A DNA stretch of 64,000 nucleotides from Streptomyces rubiginosohelvolus (GCF_014649875.1 NZ_BMTW01000010.1:124001-188000); one strand, 5' to 3'; shown: positions 15,922 through 24,829, numbered from the stretch's first letter. Made by a program: numbers and translations. Notes: generated by a model not told the origin, from the sequence alone.

Positions 15922-16920
15922 ATGACCGACACGACTTCCCAGGGTTCTGCCCGCACCACCGGCGCCGTCGCCGCCGGCCTCGCCACCGTCGCCGGTGACG
16001 GCACCGTCCTCGACACCTGGTTCCCCGCCCCCGAGCTGACCTCCGACCCCGGCCCGGCCGGTACGCAGCGGCTCACCCCGGACGAGGCCGTCAACCGGCT
16101 CGGCGAGGGCGCCGCCAAGGCGATCGGCGTGGACGCCCGGCGCGGCGTCGAGATCGTCGCCGTGTCCACGGTCATCTCCTCGCTCGACGACAAGCCGCTC
16201 GACGCGCACGACGCCTACCTGCGTCTGCACCTGCTCTCGCACCGGCTCGTCCAGCCGCACGGCCAGAACCTCGACGGCCTCTTCGGCCTGCTCGCCAACG
16301 TCGCCTGGACCTCGCTCGGCCCGGTCGCCGTCGACGACCTGGAGCGCGTGCGGCTCAACGCCCGCGCCGAGGGCCTGCACCTCCAGGTCACCTCGGTCGA
16401 CAAGTTCCCGCGCATGACGGACTACGTCGCCCCCCAGGGCGTCCGCATCGCCGACGCCGACCGCGTCCGGCTCGGCGCGCACCTCGCCGCCGGGACCACC
16501 GTCATGCACGAGGGCTTCGTCAACTTCAACGCGGGCACCCTCGGCACCTCCATGGTCGAGGGCCGGATCTCCGCGGGCGTCGTCGTCGGCGACGGCTCCG
16601 ACATCGGCGGCGGCGCCTCCACCATGGGCACCCTCTCCGGTGGCGGCAAGGAGCGCATCATCATCGGTGAGCGCTGCCTGGTCGGCGCGGAGGCGGGCGT
16701 CGGCATCGCGCTGGGCGACGAGTGCGTCGTCGAGGCCGGTCTGTACGTCACCGCCGGTACGCGCGTCACGCTGCCGGACGGCCAGGTCGTCAAGGCCCGC
16801 GAGCTGTCCGGCGCCTCGAACATCCTCTTCCGCCGCAACTCGGTCACCGGCACCGTCGAGGCCCGTCCGAACAACGCGGTCTGGGGCGGCCTGAACGAGG
16901 TCCTGCACGCCCACAACTGA
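15922..16920 (+). CDS. dapD: Tetrahydrodipicolinate N-succinyltransferase (DapD)
   Basis: A 332-aa actinobacterial-type DapD. The N-terminal half is specific to this group. The C-terminal half is a left-handed beta-helix with NFNAGTLGTSMVEGRIS, GDGSDIGGGASTMGTLSGGG and GERCLVGAEAGVGIALGDEC. It transfers succinyl from succinyl-CoA to tetrahydrodipicolinate in lysine/meso-diaminopimelate synthesis. ATG 15922. Convergent with dapA, the enzyme two steps earlier. Confidence 0.95.
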   Translation: MTDTTSQGSARTTGAVAAGLATVAGDGTVLDTWFPAPELTSDPGPAGTQRLTPDEAVNRLGEGAAKAIGVDARRGVEIVAVSTVISSLDDKPLDAHDAYLRLHLLSHRLVQPHGQNLDGLFGLLANVAWTSLGPVAVDDLERVRLNARAEGLHLQVTSVDKFPRMTDYVAPQGVRIADADRVRLGAHLAAGTTVMHEGFVNFNAGTLGTSMVEGRISAGVVVGDGSDIGGGASTMGTLSGGGKERIIIGERCLVGAEAGVGIALGDECVVEAGLYVTAGTRVTLPDGQVVKARELSGASNILFRRNSVTGTVEARPNNAVWGGLNEVLHAHN

Positions 16921-16936
16921 CCTGTTCGCCAAGGGG

Positions 16937-16960
16937 CGTCCGGCCTTGATCCGCCGGACG
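16937..16960. terminator. Bidirectional terminator between dapD and dapA
   Basis: CGTCCGGC (16937-16944), an 8-base loop, GCCGGACG (16953-16960), in the 45-base gap between the convergent dapD and dapA stops. Confidence 0.65.
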
Positions 16961-16965
16961 GTCCT

Positions 16966-17847
16966 CTAGGCCGCGAGGAGTTCCTCGTACGCCTTCCGCA
17001 GCCCGTCGGCCGTCTCGCGCCCGGCGGGCTGCAGCGGTTCCCGGACCGGGCCCGCGTCCAGCAGGGCCTTGGCCGTGACGGTTCCGGGCAGCCCGCTCGC
17101 CATCATCAGCTCGACGAGCCGGGCCGTGAGTCCGTTGAGCCGGGCCGCCTCGTCGGTGCGGCCCGCGTCGAACGCGTCCAGCGGTGCCCGCACCTGGCGC
17201 GGGGCCACGTTCGCGACCGTACTGACATAGCCCGCGCCGCCCACCGCGTACAGCGGCAGATTCAGCTCCTCGCTGCCCGAGTAGTACGCCAGCGAGGTGC
17301 GGGCCAGCACCTTCGTCGCGCCGAGCAGGTCGGAGGAGCAGTCCTTCACCGCCACCACCCGGGGGTGCTCCGCCAGTCGCAGCAGGGTCGCCGGCTCGAT
17401 CCGGACGCCGGTGCGGCCGGGGATGTCGTAGACCATCAGCGGCAGACCGGTGGACTCGGCCACCCGCAGGAAGTACGCCTCGACGGCGGCCTGCGGAGGG
17501 CGGCTGTAGTACGGGCTCACCACCAGCAGCCCGTCCGCGCCCGCCTCCTCGGCCTGCCGGGCCAGGCGCAGGGTGGCCGCGGTGTCCGGGCCCCCGACGC
17601 CGGAGAGCAGCGGGACCCCGTCGCCGACCTCGGCCCGGACGGCCCGCAGCAGGGCGGACTTCTCGGCGTCCGTCGTGGTGGGGGACTCGCCGGTGGTGCC
17701 GCTGAGGACGATCCCGTCGCAGCCCTCGGCCACCAGGCGCGCGGCGTGCGCGCGGGCGGCGTCCGGGTCCAGGGCCCCGGCGGCGGTGAAGGGCGTGATC
17801 ATGGCGCAGAGCGTGCGGCCGAAGGGGCGCGGTGCGGTGGCGGTCAT
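16966..17847 (-). CDS. dapA: 4-hydroxy-tetrahydrodipicolinate synthase (DapA)
   Basis: A 293-aa (beta/alpha)8 lyase condensing pyruvate with aspartate semialdehyde. It has the GTTGESPT loop, catalytic Y140 (VYDIPGRTG) and Schiff-base K168 (VVAVKDCSSD). I start at ATG 17847 (MTATAPRPFG); the frame is open further upstream, but homologues begin here. It is a different DHDPS-family branch from kdgD at 24830. Streptomyces often have more than one dapA. Confidence 0.9.
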   Translation of the reverse strand: MTATAPRPFGRTLCAMITPFTAAGALDPDAARAHAARLVAEGCDGIVLSGTTGESPTTTDAEKSALLRAVRAEVGDGVPLLSGVGGPDTAATLRLARQAEEAGADGLLVVSPYYSRPPQAAVEAYFLRVAESTGLPLMVYDIPGRTGVRIEPATLLRLAEHPRVVAVKDCSSDLLGATKVLARTSLAYYSGSEELNLPLYAVGGAGYVSTVANVAPRQVRAPLDAFDAGRTDEAARLNGLTARLVELMMASGLPGTVTAKALLDAGPVREPLQPAGRETADGLRKAYEELLAA

Positions 17848-17996
17848 GGGGGAAGTCTCGACGCCCGGAACCATGAAGGTCCACTTAGATCTCCTTGTGG
17901 TGAACGGCAAGAGCTGCTGAAGAGTGCGGTGACCGCTGCCGTTCCTCTGACAAGATCGAACGCGCGGACGACCGGCCGCGGCGAGGGGTGGGCGAC

Positions 17997-18650
17997 ATGA
18001 ACGAGCGCGTACGGGTACGGAGACGGGTCCGGGTGGCCCTGCTGTCGGCCACGCTGACGGCACTGACGGGCTGCTCCGGCTTCCTGGTCCCGGCCGGCGA
18101 GGGCGAACGGCCGGACCCCACCCCGTCCGCCTCCGCACCCCGCGCCGAGACGCTGCCCCCCACGCCAGGGGCCGACGCGCCCGCCTACGGAGCCCCCGCG
18201 CAGACCGGCCCGACCGCCGCCCCGCCCGGGACGTGCCCCGCCTCCGGGGTCGTGGTGGACATGGGACCGGTGGAGACCGGAATGATGCACCGGGCCGTCG
18301 TGCTCACCCTCACCAACTGCGGCCGCAAGCCCTACGCCGTCGACGGCTACCCCTGGGTCCAGGCCCTCGGCGAGGACGGCAACCCGCTCCCCGTCAGGGT
18401 CAACGAGGACGGCTCGTACTTCGGCAACGACCCCGGCCCGAAGAAGCTCCTGCTCGACCCCGGCCTCACCGTGAAGTCGATCCTCGCCTGGGTCTCCACG
18501 CCCGAGGGAGGCGACCTCATCGAGGGCGACGCCCTGGCGATCTCGGCCGCCCCCGGCCTCCCGGTGCGGGTCTTCCCACTGGAGGGGCACGACATCCGGC
18601 TGATGGACGAACTCAACACGACGGCCTGGCGCACCGAACTCAGCGGCTGA
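17997..18650 (+). CDS. Secreted lipoprotein with DUF4232-like domain
   Basis: A 217-aa protein with a basic N-terminus (RVRVRRRVRV), a hydrophobic core and the lipobox LTGC, so lipid-anchored on the outer face of the membrane. A Pro/Ala-rich spacer (about 35-75) leads to a C-terminal domain with MHRAVVLTLTNCGRKPYAVDGYPWVQAL, the pattern of DUF4232. The function of the domain is unknown. ATG 17997 has GAGGGG 8 bases upstream. Divergent from dapA. Confidence 0.85.
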   Translation: MNERVRVRRRVRVALLSATLTALTGCSGFLVPAGEGERPDPTPSASAPRAETLPPTPGADAPAYGAPAQTGPTAAPPGTCPASGVVVDMGPVETGMMHRAVVLTLTNCGRKPYAVDGYPWVQALGEDGNPLPVRVNEDGSYFGNDPGPKKLLLDPGLTVKSILAWVSTPEGGDLIEGDALAISAAPGLPVRVFPLEGHDIRLMDELNTTAWRTELSG

Positions 18651-19254
18651 CACCAGGGGCGGACGTGGGGACGGTGTGGGTGACCCAGGCCGCGCCCGCC
18701 GGCGCCCCGGGCCGTACATGGAGAAGGAAACCCGGGGGCTCGTCCGGATAGCCGGGCACGCCCTCCCGCAGCACCAGTCCGCTCTGCCGGTACGTGCTCG
18801 GCGCGACGGCCACCGTGCTGCCCGCGAAGGGCGCCGTCACCGGGCGGTGCACATGGCCCGCCAGCACCCGGACGACCCGGGGATGCGCGGCCACGACCTC
18901 GGCGAGCGCGGGGCCGTCCGCCAGACCCATCGCGTCCAGGAACGGGATGCCGACCGGAACCGGCGGATGGTGCAGGCAGACGAACGCCGGTACGCCGGGG
19001 CGCTCGGCGAGGGCGCGTCCCAGCCAGGCCACCTGCCCGGAACCCAGACGCCCGCCCGGCGAACCGGGGACCCACGAGTCCAGGACCACGACCGTGAACG
19101 CCGGGTGCTCGACCACGTACGACGTCAGCCTCCCTCCGCCCAGGAAGCGCGTCCCGCCGAACCCGCCCACGAGCGCCTCGGGTGCGTCGTGATTCCCCGT
19201 CACCAGATGCAGGGGCAGCGGGAACGGGTTCAGGACGAGCACCCGGCCGAGGGC
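18640..19254 (-). pseudogene. 5'-truncated metallophosphoesterase
   Basis: The frame encodes the C-terminal two thirds of an Icc-like calcineurin-fold phosphoesterase: PLPLHLVTGNHDAPEAL, FVCLHHPPVPVG and LAGHVHRPV. The N-terminal part with the DxH and GDxxD metal ligands is absent; upstream in frame there is only sequence of the SoxR-box promoter region. A GTG at 19242 exists but has no Shine-Dalgarno. Without the first metal ligands it cannot be an ordinary active phosphodiesterase. It overlaps the end of the lipoprotein gene by 11 bases (convergent). Probably a decaying remnant. Confidence 0.7.
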
Positions 19255-19303
19255 GGCCCGTAACCGTGAACGGAGTCCGGCCGCATGCCGCGGAACGGCC
19301 TTG

Positions 19304-19323
19304 ACCTCAACCGAACTTGAGGT
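19304..19323. promoter_or_regulatory. SoxR box
   Basis: ACCTCAACCGAACTTGAGGT has the CCTCAA-N6-TTGAGG geometry of known SoxR operators. It overlaps a promoter with -35 TTGACC (19301-19306) and a roughly 19-bp spacer to GAACGT (19326-19331), the long spacing typical of MerR-family activation. It lies 55 bases upstream of the monooxygenase ATG. Confidence 0.88.
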
Positions 19324-19377
19324 GTGAACGTGGTGGTCATGCGCACCGAACGGTGCGCGGGAGAGGGGAACACCGTC

Positions 19378-20091
19378 ATGACCACGCACGTCACCGACCG
19401 CCCCGACCCGGCCCGCACCGATGCCGGGATCGCCAAGGCCAGCACCTGGAACGTCGGGACACCGCAGCGGCAGCAGGAGGCCGTCGCCGCGATCCGGAAG
19501 GTCTGGGGGAGCCGGGAATGGCCGCATCCCGGGCTGCTCTCCTACAGCGTCCACGCCGGGGAGGACGGCGCGACCCTGCTGCACTACTCCCAGTGGACCG
19601 GCGAACAGGCCTACCAGGACTTCGTACGGGAGGGGCGTGACACCCGCAACGCCGAGATCGACGCGGCCGTCCCCGGCATCGAACGCCTCGGGCTGCACAC
19701 GTACGAGCTGTACCGCTCCGGGCTGCGGGCCGAGGGCGACACCCGGGAGACCGGCTGCGTCGTCATCGTCGACGTCGAGTTCGACGGGCCCGACGCGGCG
19801 CGCCAACGCGACTGGGTGGACAGCGTGTTCGAGGCGCTCGGACAGGAGGAGAGCCTGCCCGCCGGCGGCATCGCCGCACACTTCCACGTCGGCACCGACG
19901 GCACCCGGGTCCTCAACTACGCCGAGTGGGAGAGTGCCGAGCACCACATCGCGGCTCTCGCCGCACCCGGCGAGGGCGTCGGATCCCCGTCCCCGCTCTG
20001 GGAACGCGTCCAGAAGTACCCGGGCATGACCGGCGGCGGCGTGCACCGCTACACGCCCGCGCTCAGCATGGAACCGGGCGGGGGCGCCTGA
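19378..20091 (+). CDS. Antibiotic biosynthesis monooxygenase-like protein, SoxR target
   Basis: A 237-aa protein with two tandem ABM (dimeric alpha/beta barrel) units, about residues 15-110 and 120-220. Each has the pattern of a long helix followed by HYSQW or NYAEW. It matches the monooxygenase of the S. coelicolor SoxR regulon (SCO1909, from memory). I chose ATG 19378 with GAGAGGGG upstream; a GTG at 19324 would start inside the SoxR promoter. Probably oxidises redox-active quinone-like compounds when SoxR is activated by endogenous metabolites. Confidence 0.85.
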   Translation: MTTHVTDRPDPARTDAGIAKASTWNVGTPQRQQEAVAAIRKVWGSREWPHPGLLSYSVHAGEDGATLLHYSQWTGEQAYQDFVREGRDTRNAEIDAAVPGIERLGLHTYELYRSGLRAEGDTRETGCVVIVDVEFDGPDAARQRDWVDSVFEALGQEESLPAGGIAAHFHVGTDGTRVLNYAEWESAEHHIAALAAPGEGVGSPSPLWERVQKYPGMTGGGVHRYTPALSMEPGGGA

Positions 20092-20209
20092 GGGGGAGGG
20101 CAGGCCGCCGAAGCCGTGGGCGGCATGCGGTGAAATGCGTCTAGGCTTGGGCGGCTGAACCGCGTACGCACTCCGTACGCTCCCGAGCACGCACCGAGGA
20201 GAACCCCCG

Positions 20210-21667
20210 ATGTCCGCAGAGCGCCCCTCCCTGCCGCCGGTGCGGCTCAACTCCGAGGCCGAACTTGCACGGGACGCGCTCGCCGCTCCGCTGTTCGTCC
20301 GGGCCGTCAGGCTCGCCCGGTGGGCCGGCCCCGACACCCGGGTCGGCGCCGGCGGCGAACTCGTCGAGGCACAACTGCCCGCGGCCGCCGAGCACCTCGG
20401 GCTCCCGGCCGACGAGGACGGTGCCGCGTACGCCAGCGAGGCCTGGCGGCTCGCCGTGGACACCGGCCTCCTCGACGTCACCGACCCCGAAGAGGAGGAC
20501 GCCGAGGGGACCGCCTCCGCGGGCGAGAACCTGGGCCTGCTCACCGGCGGCTCCCCGCAGGACGTCCTGTCCATCTGGCTCGACGGCCTGGACGCCGTGC
20601 ACGCCGACGCCACCGCGCCCGTCCTGGACGACTTCGCGGACCTCGTCGGCGAGGACGGTTCGATCGACTTCGACGCCCTGGACTGGGACCCGGAGGCCGA
20701 GGCGGAATTCCTCGACGGCGTCCTCGGCAACCTCTACCTGCTCACCCTCGCGGACAACGGCGCTGGCGAAGGACCGGTCCCGCTGCCCGCCCTCGCCGCG
20801 TCGATGATCGTCCCCGACGACATGGGCGAGCCCACGGACGACATCCTGGAGCAGGTGTCGGAGGCGATGATGCGCCTCGACGACCAGTTCCGGCTCCTCG
20901 AACCCATCGGGATCGTCGAGTACCGGCCGGTCGACGAGGCGCTGATGGTCGAGGAGGGCGAGGCGCCGGTCGACACCGTCGCAGGCGACGAGGACGACGT
21001 CACCCGGTACGGCATGGTCAAGCTCACCCCCCTCGGCCTGTACGGCGTCCGGGCCCGGATGCTGGAGGCCGGGGTGGACGCCCCCGCCGTCGGCGACCTC
21101 GCGGACAAGGGCGCCGACGCCCTCCTCGACGGCATCGCCCACTACCCCGAGTCCGCCGCCCGCGCCGAGGTCAAGCTCTGGCTCGCCGGGTACGCCGACG
21201 GCGCGGTGTCGGCGGCGGCCGAGCTGCTGGCCGCCGCGCGCGGCGCGGACGAGGGTGGACCGCTGCGCCGCCTCCACTGCCAGCAGGCACTCGCCCTGGC
21301 CGGCCCCGAGGCGGAGCCCGCCGTGCGCGCGGTGCTCGGCGACCAGGAGCTGGGCGGCCTCGCCCGCGTCTGGCTCGCGGAGCACGGCGCCGCCGACGTG
21401 CCCGCCCCGCCGGAGGACATGATCTTCTGGCTGGCCATCGACACCATCGCCGCCCACCTGGACGCGGACGGCGAGCTGGACGAGCTCCAGGGCCTGATCG
21501 AGGGCCTCTCCGCCCAGCACAGCGGCTTCTTCGACGAGGTCTGGCGCGTCGACCACCCGGCCACCTCCGATGTGCTGGAGGCCATGGGCCGCCTGCACAG
21601 CGACAAGAAGGCCGCCAAGGACGCCCGCAAGGCGGCGTTCAAGGCTCGGTCGCGCGCGGGCGGCTGA
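20210..21667 (+). CDS. Conserved hypothetical protein, 485 aa
   Basis: Not recognised as a named family. The protein is soluble, strongly acidic and Ala/Leu/Asp/Glu-rich, and probably mostly alpha-helical. The second half (about 290-400) reads like helical repeats (ALLDGIAHYPESAARAEVKLWLAGY, HCQQALALAGPEAEPAVRAVLGD), and the C-terminus is basic (DKKAAKDARKAAFKARSRA). The acidic body with a basic tail suggests a partner-binding protein. ATG 20210 has GAGGAG; the 118-base upstream gap has a TAGGCT hexamer (20141-20146) as a possible -10. Confidence 0.8.
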   Translation: MSAERPSLPPVRLNSEAELARDALAAPLFVRAVRLARWAGPDTRVGAGGELVEAQLPAAAEHLGLPADEDGAAYASEAWRLAVDTGLLDVTDPEEEDAEGTASAGENLGLLTGGSPQDVLSIWLDGLDAVHADATAPVLDDFADLVGEDGSIDFDALDWDPEAEAEFLDGVLGNLYLLTLADNGAGEGPVPLPALAASMIVPDDMGEPTDDILEQVSEAMMRLDDQFRLLEPIGIVEYRPVDEALMVEEGEAPVDTVAGDEDDVTRYGMVKLTPLGLYGVRARMLEAGVDAPAVGDLADKGADALLDGIAHYPESAARAEVKLWLAGYADGAVSAAAELLAAARGADEGGPLRRLHCQQALALAGPEAEPAVRAVLGDQELGGLARVWLAEHGAADVPAPPEDMIFWLAIDTIAAHLDADGELDELQGLIEGLSAQHSGFFDEVWRVDHPATSDVLEAMGRLHSDKKAAKDARKAAFKARSRAGG

Positions 21668-21846
21668 GGGAATCACCACACGTTCGGGGTGCTTTTCCGG
21701 TGCCCCGTTCCGCGTGAATCTGCCGCTGGAAGCCGGGGAAAGCGCTGACCGGCCCCGGTCGGCGCGGGTCACGAATGCGGTACGTCTGGGGGTCGAGCGG
21801 CAGACGGGCATGGCGTCACGCACTTACAGGGCGCATACTCGACTTG

Positions 21847-22077
21847 ATGAAACAGTCAGCCGGTTCCCGGCGTCACCTGCCGTCCAGTCCCTTCAACCGC
21901 CCGGCCCAGGAGGCCCCACCGGTCGAATGCTTCGATGTGGGCGACAGGGTGTCGCACGACCAGTTCGGACTCGGCAGGATTCTTGCTGTCGAGGGCGACA
22001 ACGACGCGGTCCTCATCGACTTCTCGGGGCGTCAGGGAAGGATCCTGAGCCCCTACTCCAAGCTGACCAAGCTCTGA
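21847..22077 (+). CDS. Small Tudor-like protein (PcrA/UvrD C-terminal-like)
   Basis: A 76-aa protein. Residues 30-76 read FDVGDRVSHDQFGLGRILAV and continue to the end, close in pattern to the Tudor-like C-terminal domain of PcrA/UvrD helicases and to CarD-type RNA polymerase-binding modules. The N-terminal 30 residues look disordered. I start at ATG 21847: a CATACT hexamer (21834-21839) lies 7 bases upstream, so the mRNA is probably leaderless. Possibly an RNA polymerase-binding protein; this is inference. Confidence 0.75.
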   Translation: MKQSAGSRRHLPSSPFNRPAQEAPPVECFDVGDRVSHDQFGLGRILAVEGDNDAVLIDFSGRQGRILSPYSKLTKL

Positions 22078-22097
22078 GGCCCTCACCTTCTCCGGAT

Positions 22098-22134
22098 CCG
22101 GGGCACCCGAACCGCAGCGGTTCAGGTGCCCCGG
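22098..22134. terminator. Strong bidirectional terminator
   Basis: CCGGGGCACCCGAACCG (22098-22114), loop CAG, CGGTTCAGGTGCCCCGG (22118-22134): a 17-bp stem with one mismatch, between the convergent Tudor-like and TerD genes. Confidence 0.85.
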
Positions 22135-22140
22135 ACACGT

Positions 22141-23364
22141 CTAGAGCGCCTGGGCGGCGGGCTTCACCATGCCGCGCACGGTGCGTGACTTCACGAACTC
22201 GCCCATCGCGGTCATCTCCCACTCGCCGGTGAACTGCTTGATGAGCTTGGCCATCATCACGCCGGTCTGCGGCTCGGCGCCGGTGAGGTCGAAGCGGACC
22301 AGCTCCTCGCCGGAGGCGTCGTCGATCAGCCGGCAGTAGGCCTTGGCGACCTCGTTGAACTTCTGGCCGGTGAACGAGTTCACCGTGAAGACCAGGCCCG
22401 TCGCATCGGCCGGGATCCGGCCCAGGTCCACGATGATCGTCTCGTCGTCGCCCGCGCCCTCACCGGTGAGGTTGTCGCCGGAGTGCTTGATCGCCCCGTT
22501 CAGGATGGTCAGCTTGCCGAAGTAGCAGCTGTCCAGGTGGTTGCGGTTGGGGCCGTAGGCGATCACCGACGCGTCCAGGTCGATGTCCTTGCCGCGGAAC
22601 GCGGGCTCCCAGCCCAGGCCCATCCTGACCCGCGAGAGCAGCGGTGCGCCGCCCTTGACGAGGGACACGGTCTGGTTCTTCTGGAGGTTGACCCGGCCCT
22701 TGTCCAGGTTGATCTTGCCGGAGCCCGGGGCGGGCGCCGCCGGGGGAGCGGGCGGGGCGGGCGGCGCGATCCTCGGGTCGACGGGGGCGGCGACCGGAGC
22801 GGGGGGCTGCGGGGCGACCGGGGCGGGGGCCGCCGGAACCGGAGGGGCGACCGGGGCCGCGGGCTCCTCGACCGAGACGCCGAAGTCCGTGGCGATCCCG
22901 GCCAGCCCGTTCGCGTACCCCTGGCCGACCGCGCGGGCCTTCCAGGCGCCGTTGCGCAGGTAGATCTCGATGACCACGAGCGCCGTCTCGGCACCCAGCT
23001 GCGGCGGGGTGAAGGTGGCGATCGGGCTGCCGTCGTCCGCGTTGCGCACGGTGGCGGTGGGCTCGATGCCCTGGAAGGTCTGGCCCGCGGCGTCCGGGCT
23101 CGCGGTGACGACGATCTTCTCGATGCCCGGCGGCACGGCGGTGGTGTCCACCACGATCGCGTCGGGCGCCGAGCCCCCGCCGGCGCGGTAGGTCACGCCG
23201 GGGCCCGAGGGCTGGTTGTAGAAGATGAAGTCGTCGTCGGAGCGCACCTTGCCGTCGGCGGTGAGCAGCAGGCCCGAGACGTCGAGCCGCACCGGAGCGG
23301 CGACGTCCACCGCCACGCGGGCGGCGGAGAGGGGAATGTTCGAGCCGGGGGTCATTGCGGTCAT
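22141..23364 (-). CDS. Double TerD-domain protein
   Basis: A 407-aa cytoplasmic protein. The two TerD-like calcium-binding beta-sandwich domains lie at about 1-165 and 225-407, joined by a Pro/Ala-rich linker (170-215). Domain 1 has VRSDDDFIFYNQPSGP; domain 2 is degenerate at that site (AYGPNRNHLDSCYFG) and carries GEGAGDDETIIVDLGRIP. TerD proteins are linked to tellurite resistance and calcium-dependent stress and development in Streptomyces. ATG 23364 is used; ATG 23355 is equally possible, as neither has a clear Shine-Dalgarno. Confidence 0.88.
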   Translation of the reverse strand: MTAMTPGSNIPLSAARVAVDVAAPVRLDVSGLLLTADGKVRSDDDFIFYNQPSGPGVTYRAGGGSAPDAIVVDTTAVPPGIEKIVVTASPDAAGQTFQGIEPTATVRNADDGSPIATFTPPQLGAETALVVIEIYLRNGAWKARAVGQGYANGLAGIATDFGVSVEEPAAPVAPPVPAAPAPVAPQPPAPVAAPVDPRIAPPAPPAPPAAPAPGSGKINLDKGRVNLQKNQTVSLVKGGAPLLSRVRMGLGWEPAFRGKDIDLDASVIAYGPNRNHLDSCYFGKLTILNGAIKHSGDNLTGEGAGDDETIIVDLGRIPADATGLVFTVNSFTGQKFNEVAKAYCRLIDDASGEELVRFDLTGAEPQTGVMMAKLIKQFTGEWEMTAMGEFVKSRTVRGMVKPAAQAL

Positions 23365-23471
23365 GCACGGGGTAACGAACGACCCGGCTTTGCCGTTCCC
23401 TTACCTTCGCCCCCGTCAGCCAGATGCTTTTCGGCCGTCGGACAACGGTTCACCGGCGGCCCGGAAGCGGC

Positions 23472-23693
23472 TCAGCGGCGGTTGCGCGGATGGTTGCGGG
23501 CCGTGCGCTCGTTGCCGTGCTTGTACGCGCCCGTCCAGCGCGCCATCACCAGCTGTGCATCGCCCGAGACCACCTCGGCCAGGAACTTCTCCGCCCGGCC
23601 GCCCCGCAGCGTGCCCGCGGGCCTGCCGTGGTGGGTGATGGTGACGCTCTGGTCGCCCTGCTGTTCGTACTGGAATCCGGAAGGTCTCGGCAT
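23472..23693 (-). CDS. Small conserved hypothetical protein, 73 aa
   Basis: A basic 73-aa protein beginning MPRPSGFQYEQQGDQSVTIT, with HHGRPAGTLRGGRAEKFLAEV in the middle and a basic tail (KHGNERTARNHPRNRR). It resembles a small protein family common in Streptomyces without known function. No membrane segment or Cys. It is alone between TerD and udh on the same strand. Confidence 0.6.
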   Translation of the reverse strand: MPRPSGFQYEQQGDQSVTITHHGRPAGTLRGGRAEKFLAEVVSGDAQLVMARWTGAYKHGNERTARNHPRNRR

Positions 23694-23811
23694 GGCCGTA
23701 TCCTGCCCGCCCGGGCGTGCCCGCGTCGCCCGGATTTCCGCCGTCCCGGCCTTGCGCCCGCCGCCGTTCCCGGCCTTGCGCCCGCCGTCCCCGCCGCCGC
23801 TCCCGGGCGGC

Positions 23812-24621
23812 TCAGTGCGGCCAGATCGGCGGGTCCGTCACGAAGTGGCCGCCCACGCAGGCGTGCGCCGGGTCGTCCGGGTCCAGCTCGCCCTGGTCGG
23901 CCACGAGCTTCGCCGCGTACGGCTCGGAGTCGTCCAGCGGCCGGTAGCCCAGCGCCCGCGCCGGGGCCAGGTCCCACCACAGGCGCGTGTTGGCGGAGGA
24001 GCCGTAGACGACGGTGTGGCCGACGTCCTCGGCGGTGAGGGCCGCGTGGAACAGCCGGGCGCCGTCGGCGGGGCTCATCCAGACCGACAGCATCCGCACC
24101 GAGGTGGGCTCCGGGAAGCAGGACCCGATCCGCACCGAGACCGTCTCCACGCCGTGCTGGTCCCAGTAGAGCTGGGCCAGGTCCTCGCCGAAGCACTTCG
24201 AGAGCCCGTAGAAGGTGTCCGGGCGGCGCGGTGTGTCCAGCGGGATCAGCGGATCGCCGGCGGCCGGGCGCGGGGTGTGGCCGATGACGTGGTTGGAGGA
24301 GGCGGACACGATGCGCCGGACGCCCTCCTCGCGGGCCGCCTCGTAGAGGTGGTGCGTGCCCTGGATGTTGGCGCGGAGGATCTTGTCGAACGTGGACTCC
24401 AGCGAGATGCCCGCCAGATGGATCACCGCGTCCACGCCGCGCACGGCCTCGCGCAGCGCCTCCCGGTCGTTCAGGTCGGCGGTGATCGCCTCGGGCTCGC
24501 CCTCCACCGGTACCAGGTCGAACAGCCGCAGGTCGTATCCGTACGCGGGCAGCAGCCCCCGCATCAGGGTGCCGAGGCCGCCTGCGGCGCCGGTGAGCAG
24601 GACGGTGCGGGGAGCGGTCAT
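23812..24621 (-). CDS. udh: Uronate dehydrogenase
   Basis: A 269-aa SDR-family enzyme that oxidises D-glucuronate or D-galacturonate to aldarolactone with NAD+. Rossmann motif GAAGGLG (11-17), catalytic Y138 and K142 (FYGLSKCFGEDLA). RIVSASSNHVIGHTPRP and VRIGSCFPEP closely match the characterised Agrobacterium/Pseudomonas Udh proteins. Start ATG 24621 has GAGGAGACC upstream. It is divergent from kdgD, which acts later in the same oxidative pathway. Confidence 0.88.
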   Translation of the reverse strand: MTAPRTVLLTGAAGGLGTLMRGLLPAYGYDLRLFDLVPVEGEPEAITADLNDREALREAVRGVDAVIHLAGISLESTFDKILRANIQGTHHLYEAAREEGVRRIVSASSNHVIGHTPRPAAGDPLIPLDTPRRPDTFYGLSKCFGEDLAQLYWDQHGVETVSVRIGSCFPEPTSVRMLSVWMSPADGARLFHAALTAEDVGHTVVYGSSANTRLWWDLAPARALGYRPLDDSEPYAAKLVADQGELDPDDPAHACVGGHFVTDPPIWPH

Positions 24622-24733
24622 ACGGGGTCTCCTCGGTGCGGCACTCACGTGCTGTGCGACATGCTGTCCGGCATTCACATGCGTGGACAACGTAGGGATG
24701 GGTGATCGGCGGCGTCAAGAGGCTGCGTCCACC

Positions 24734-24786
24734 TTGACCTGTCGCCGAAGGCTGGCTTAGCGTAACGGTGTTCAGAAATATGGACA
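24734..24786 (+). promoter_or_regulatory. kdgD promoter with IclR-type operator
   Basis: TTGACC (24734-24739), 18-bp spacer, TAGCGT (24758-24763), followed by the 18-bp site TGTTCAGAAATATGGACA (24769-24786) across the expected start point. An almost identical site with the same spacing, TGTTCAGAATACCGAACA, precedes the aldehyde dehydrogenase at 42335. The site is placed for repression. Confidence 0.7.
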
Positions 24787-24829
24787 TCGATCAGAACTGT
24801 GCACGCCTGGATCTGCTCAGGGAGCGCCC

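Noticed and set aside
24665..24689. TGTCC...GGACA inverted repeat near udh as a further IclR site
   Set aside because: Half-sites are 15 bases apart instead of 8 and the internal bases do not match the two good sites.
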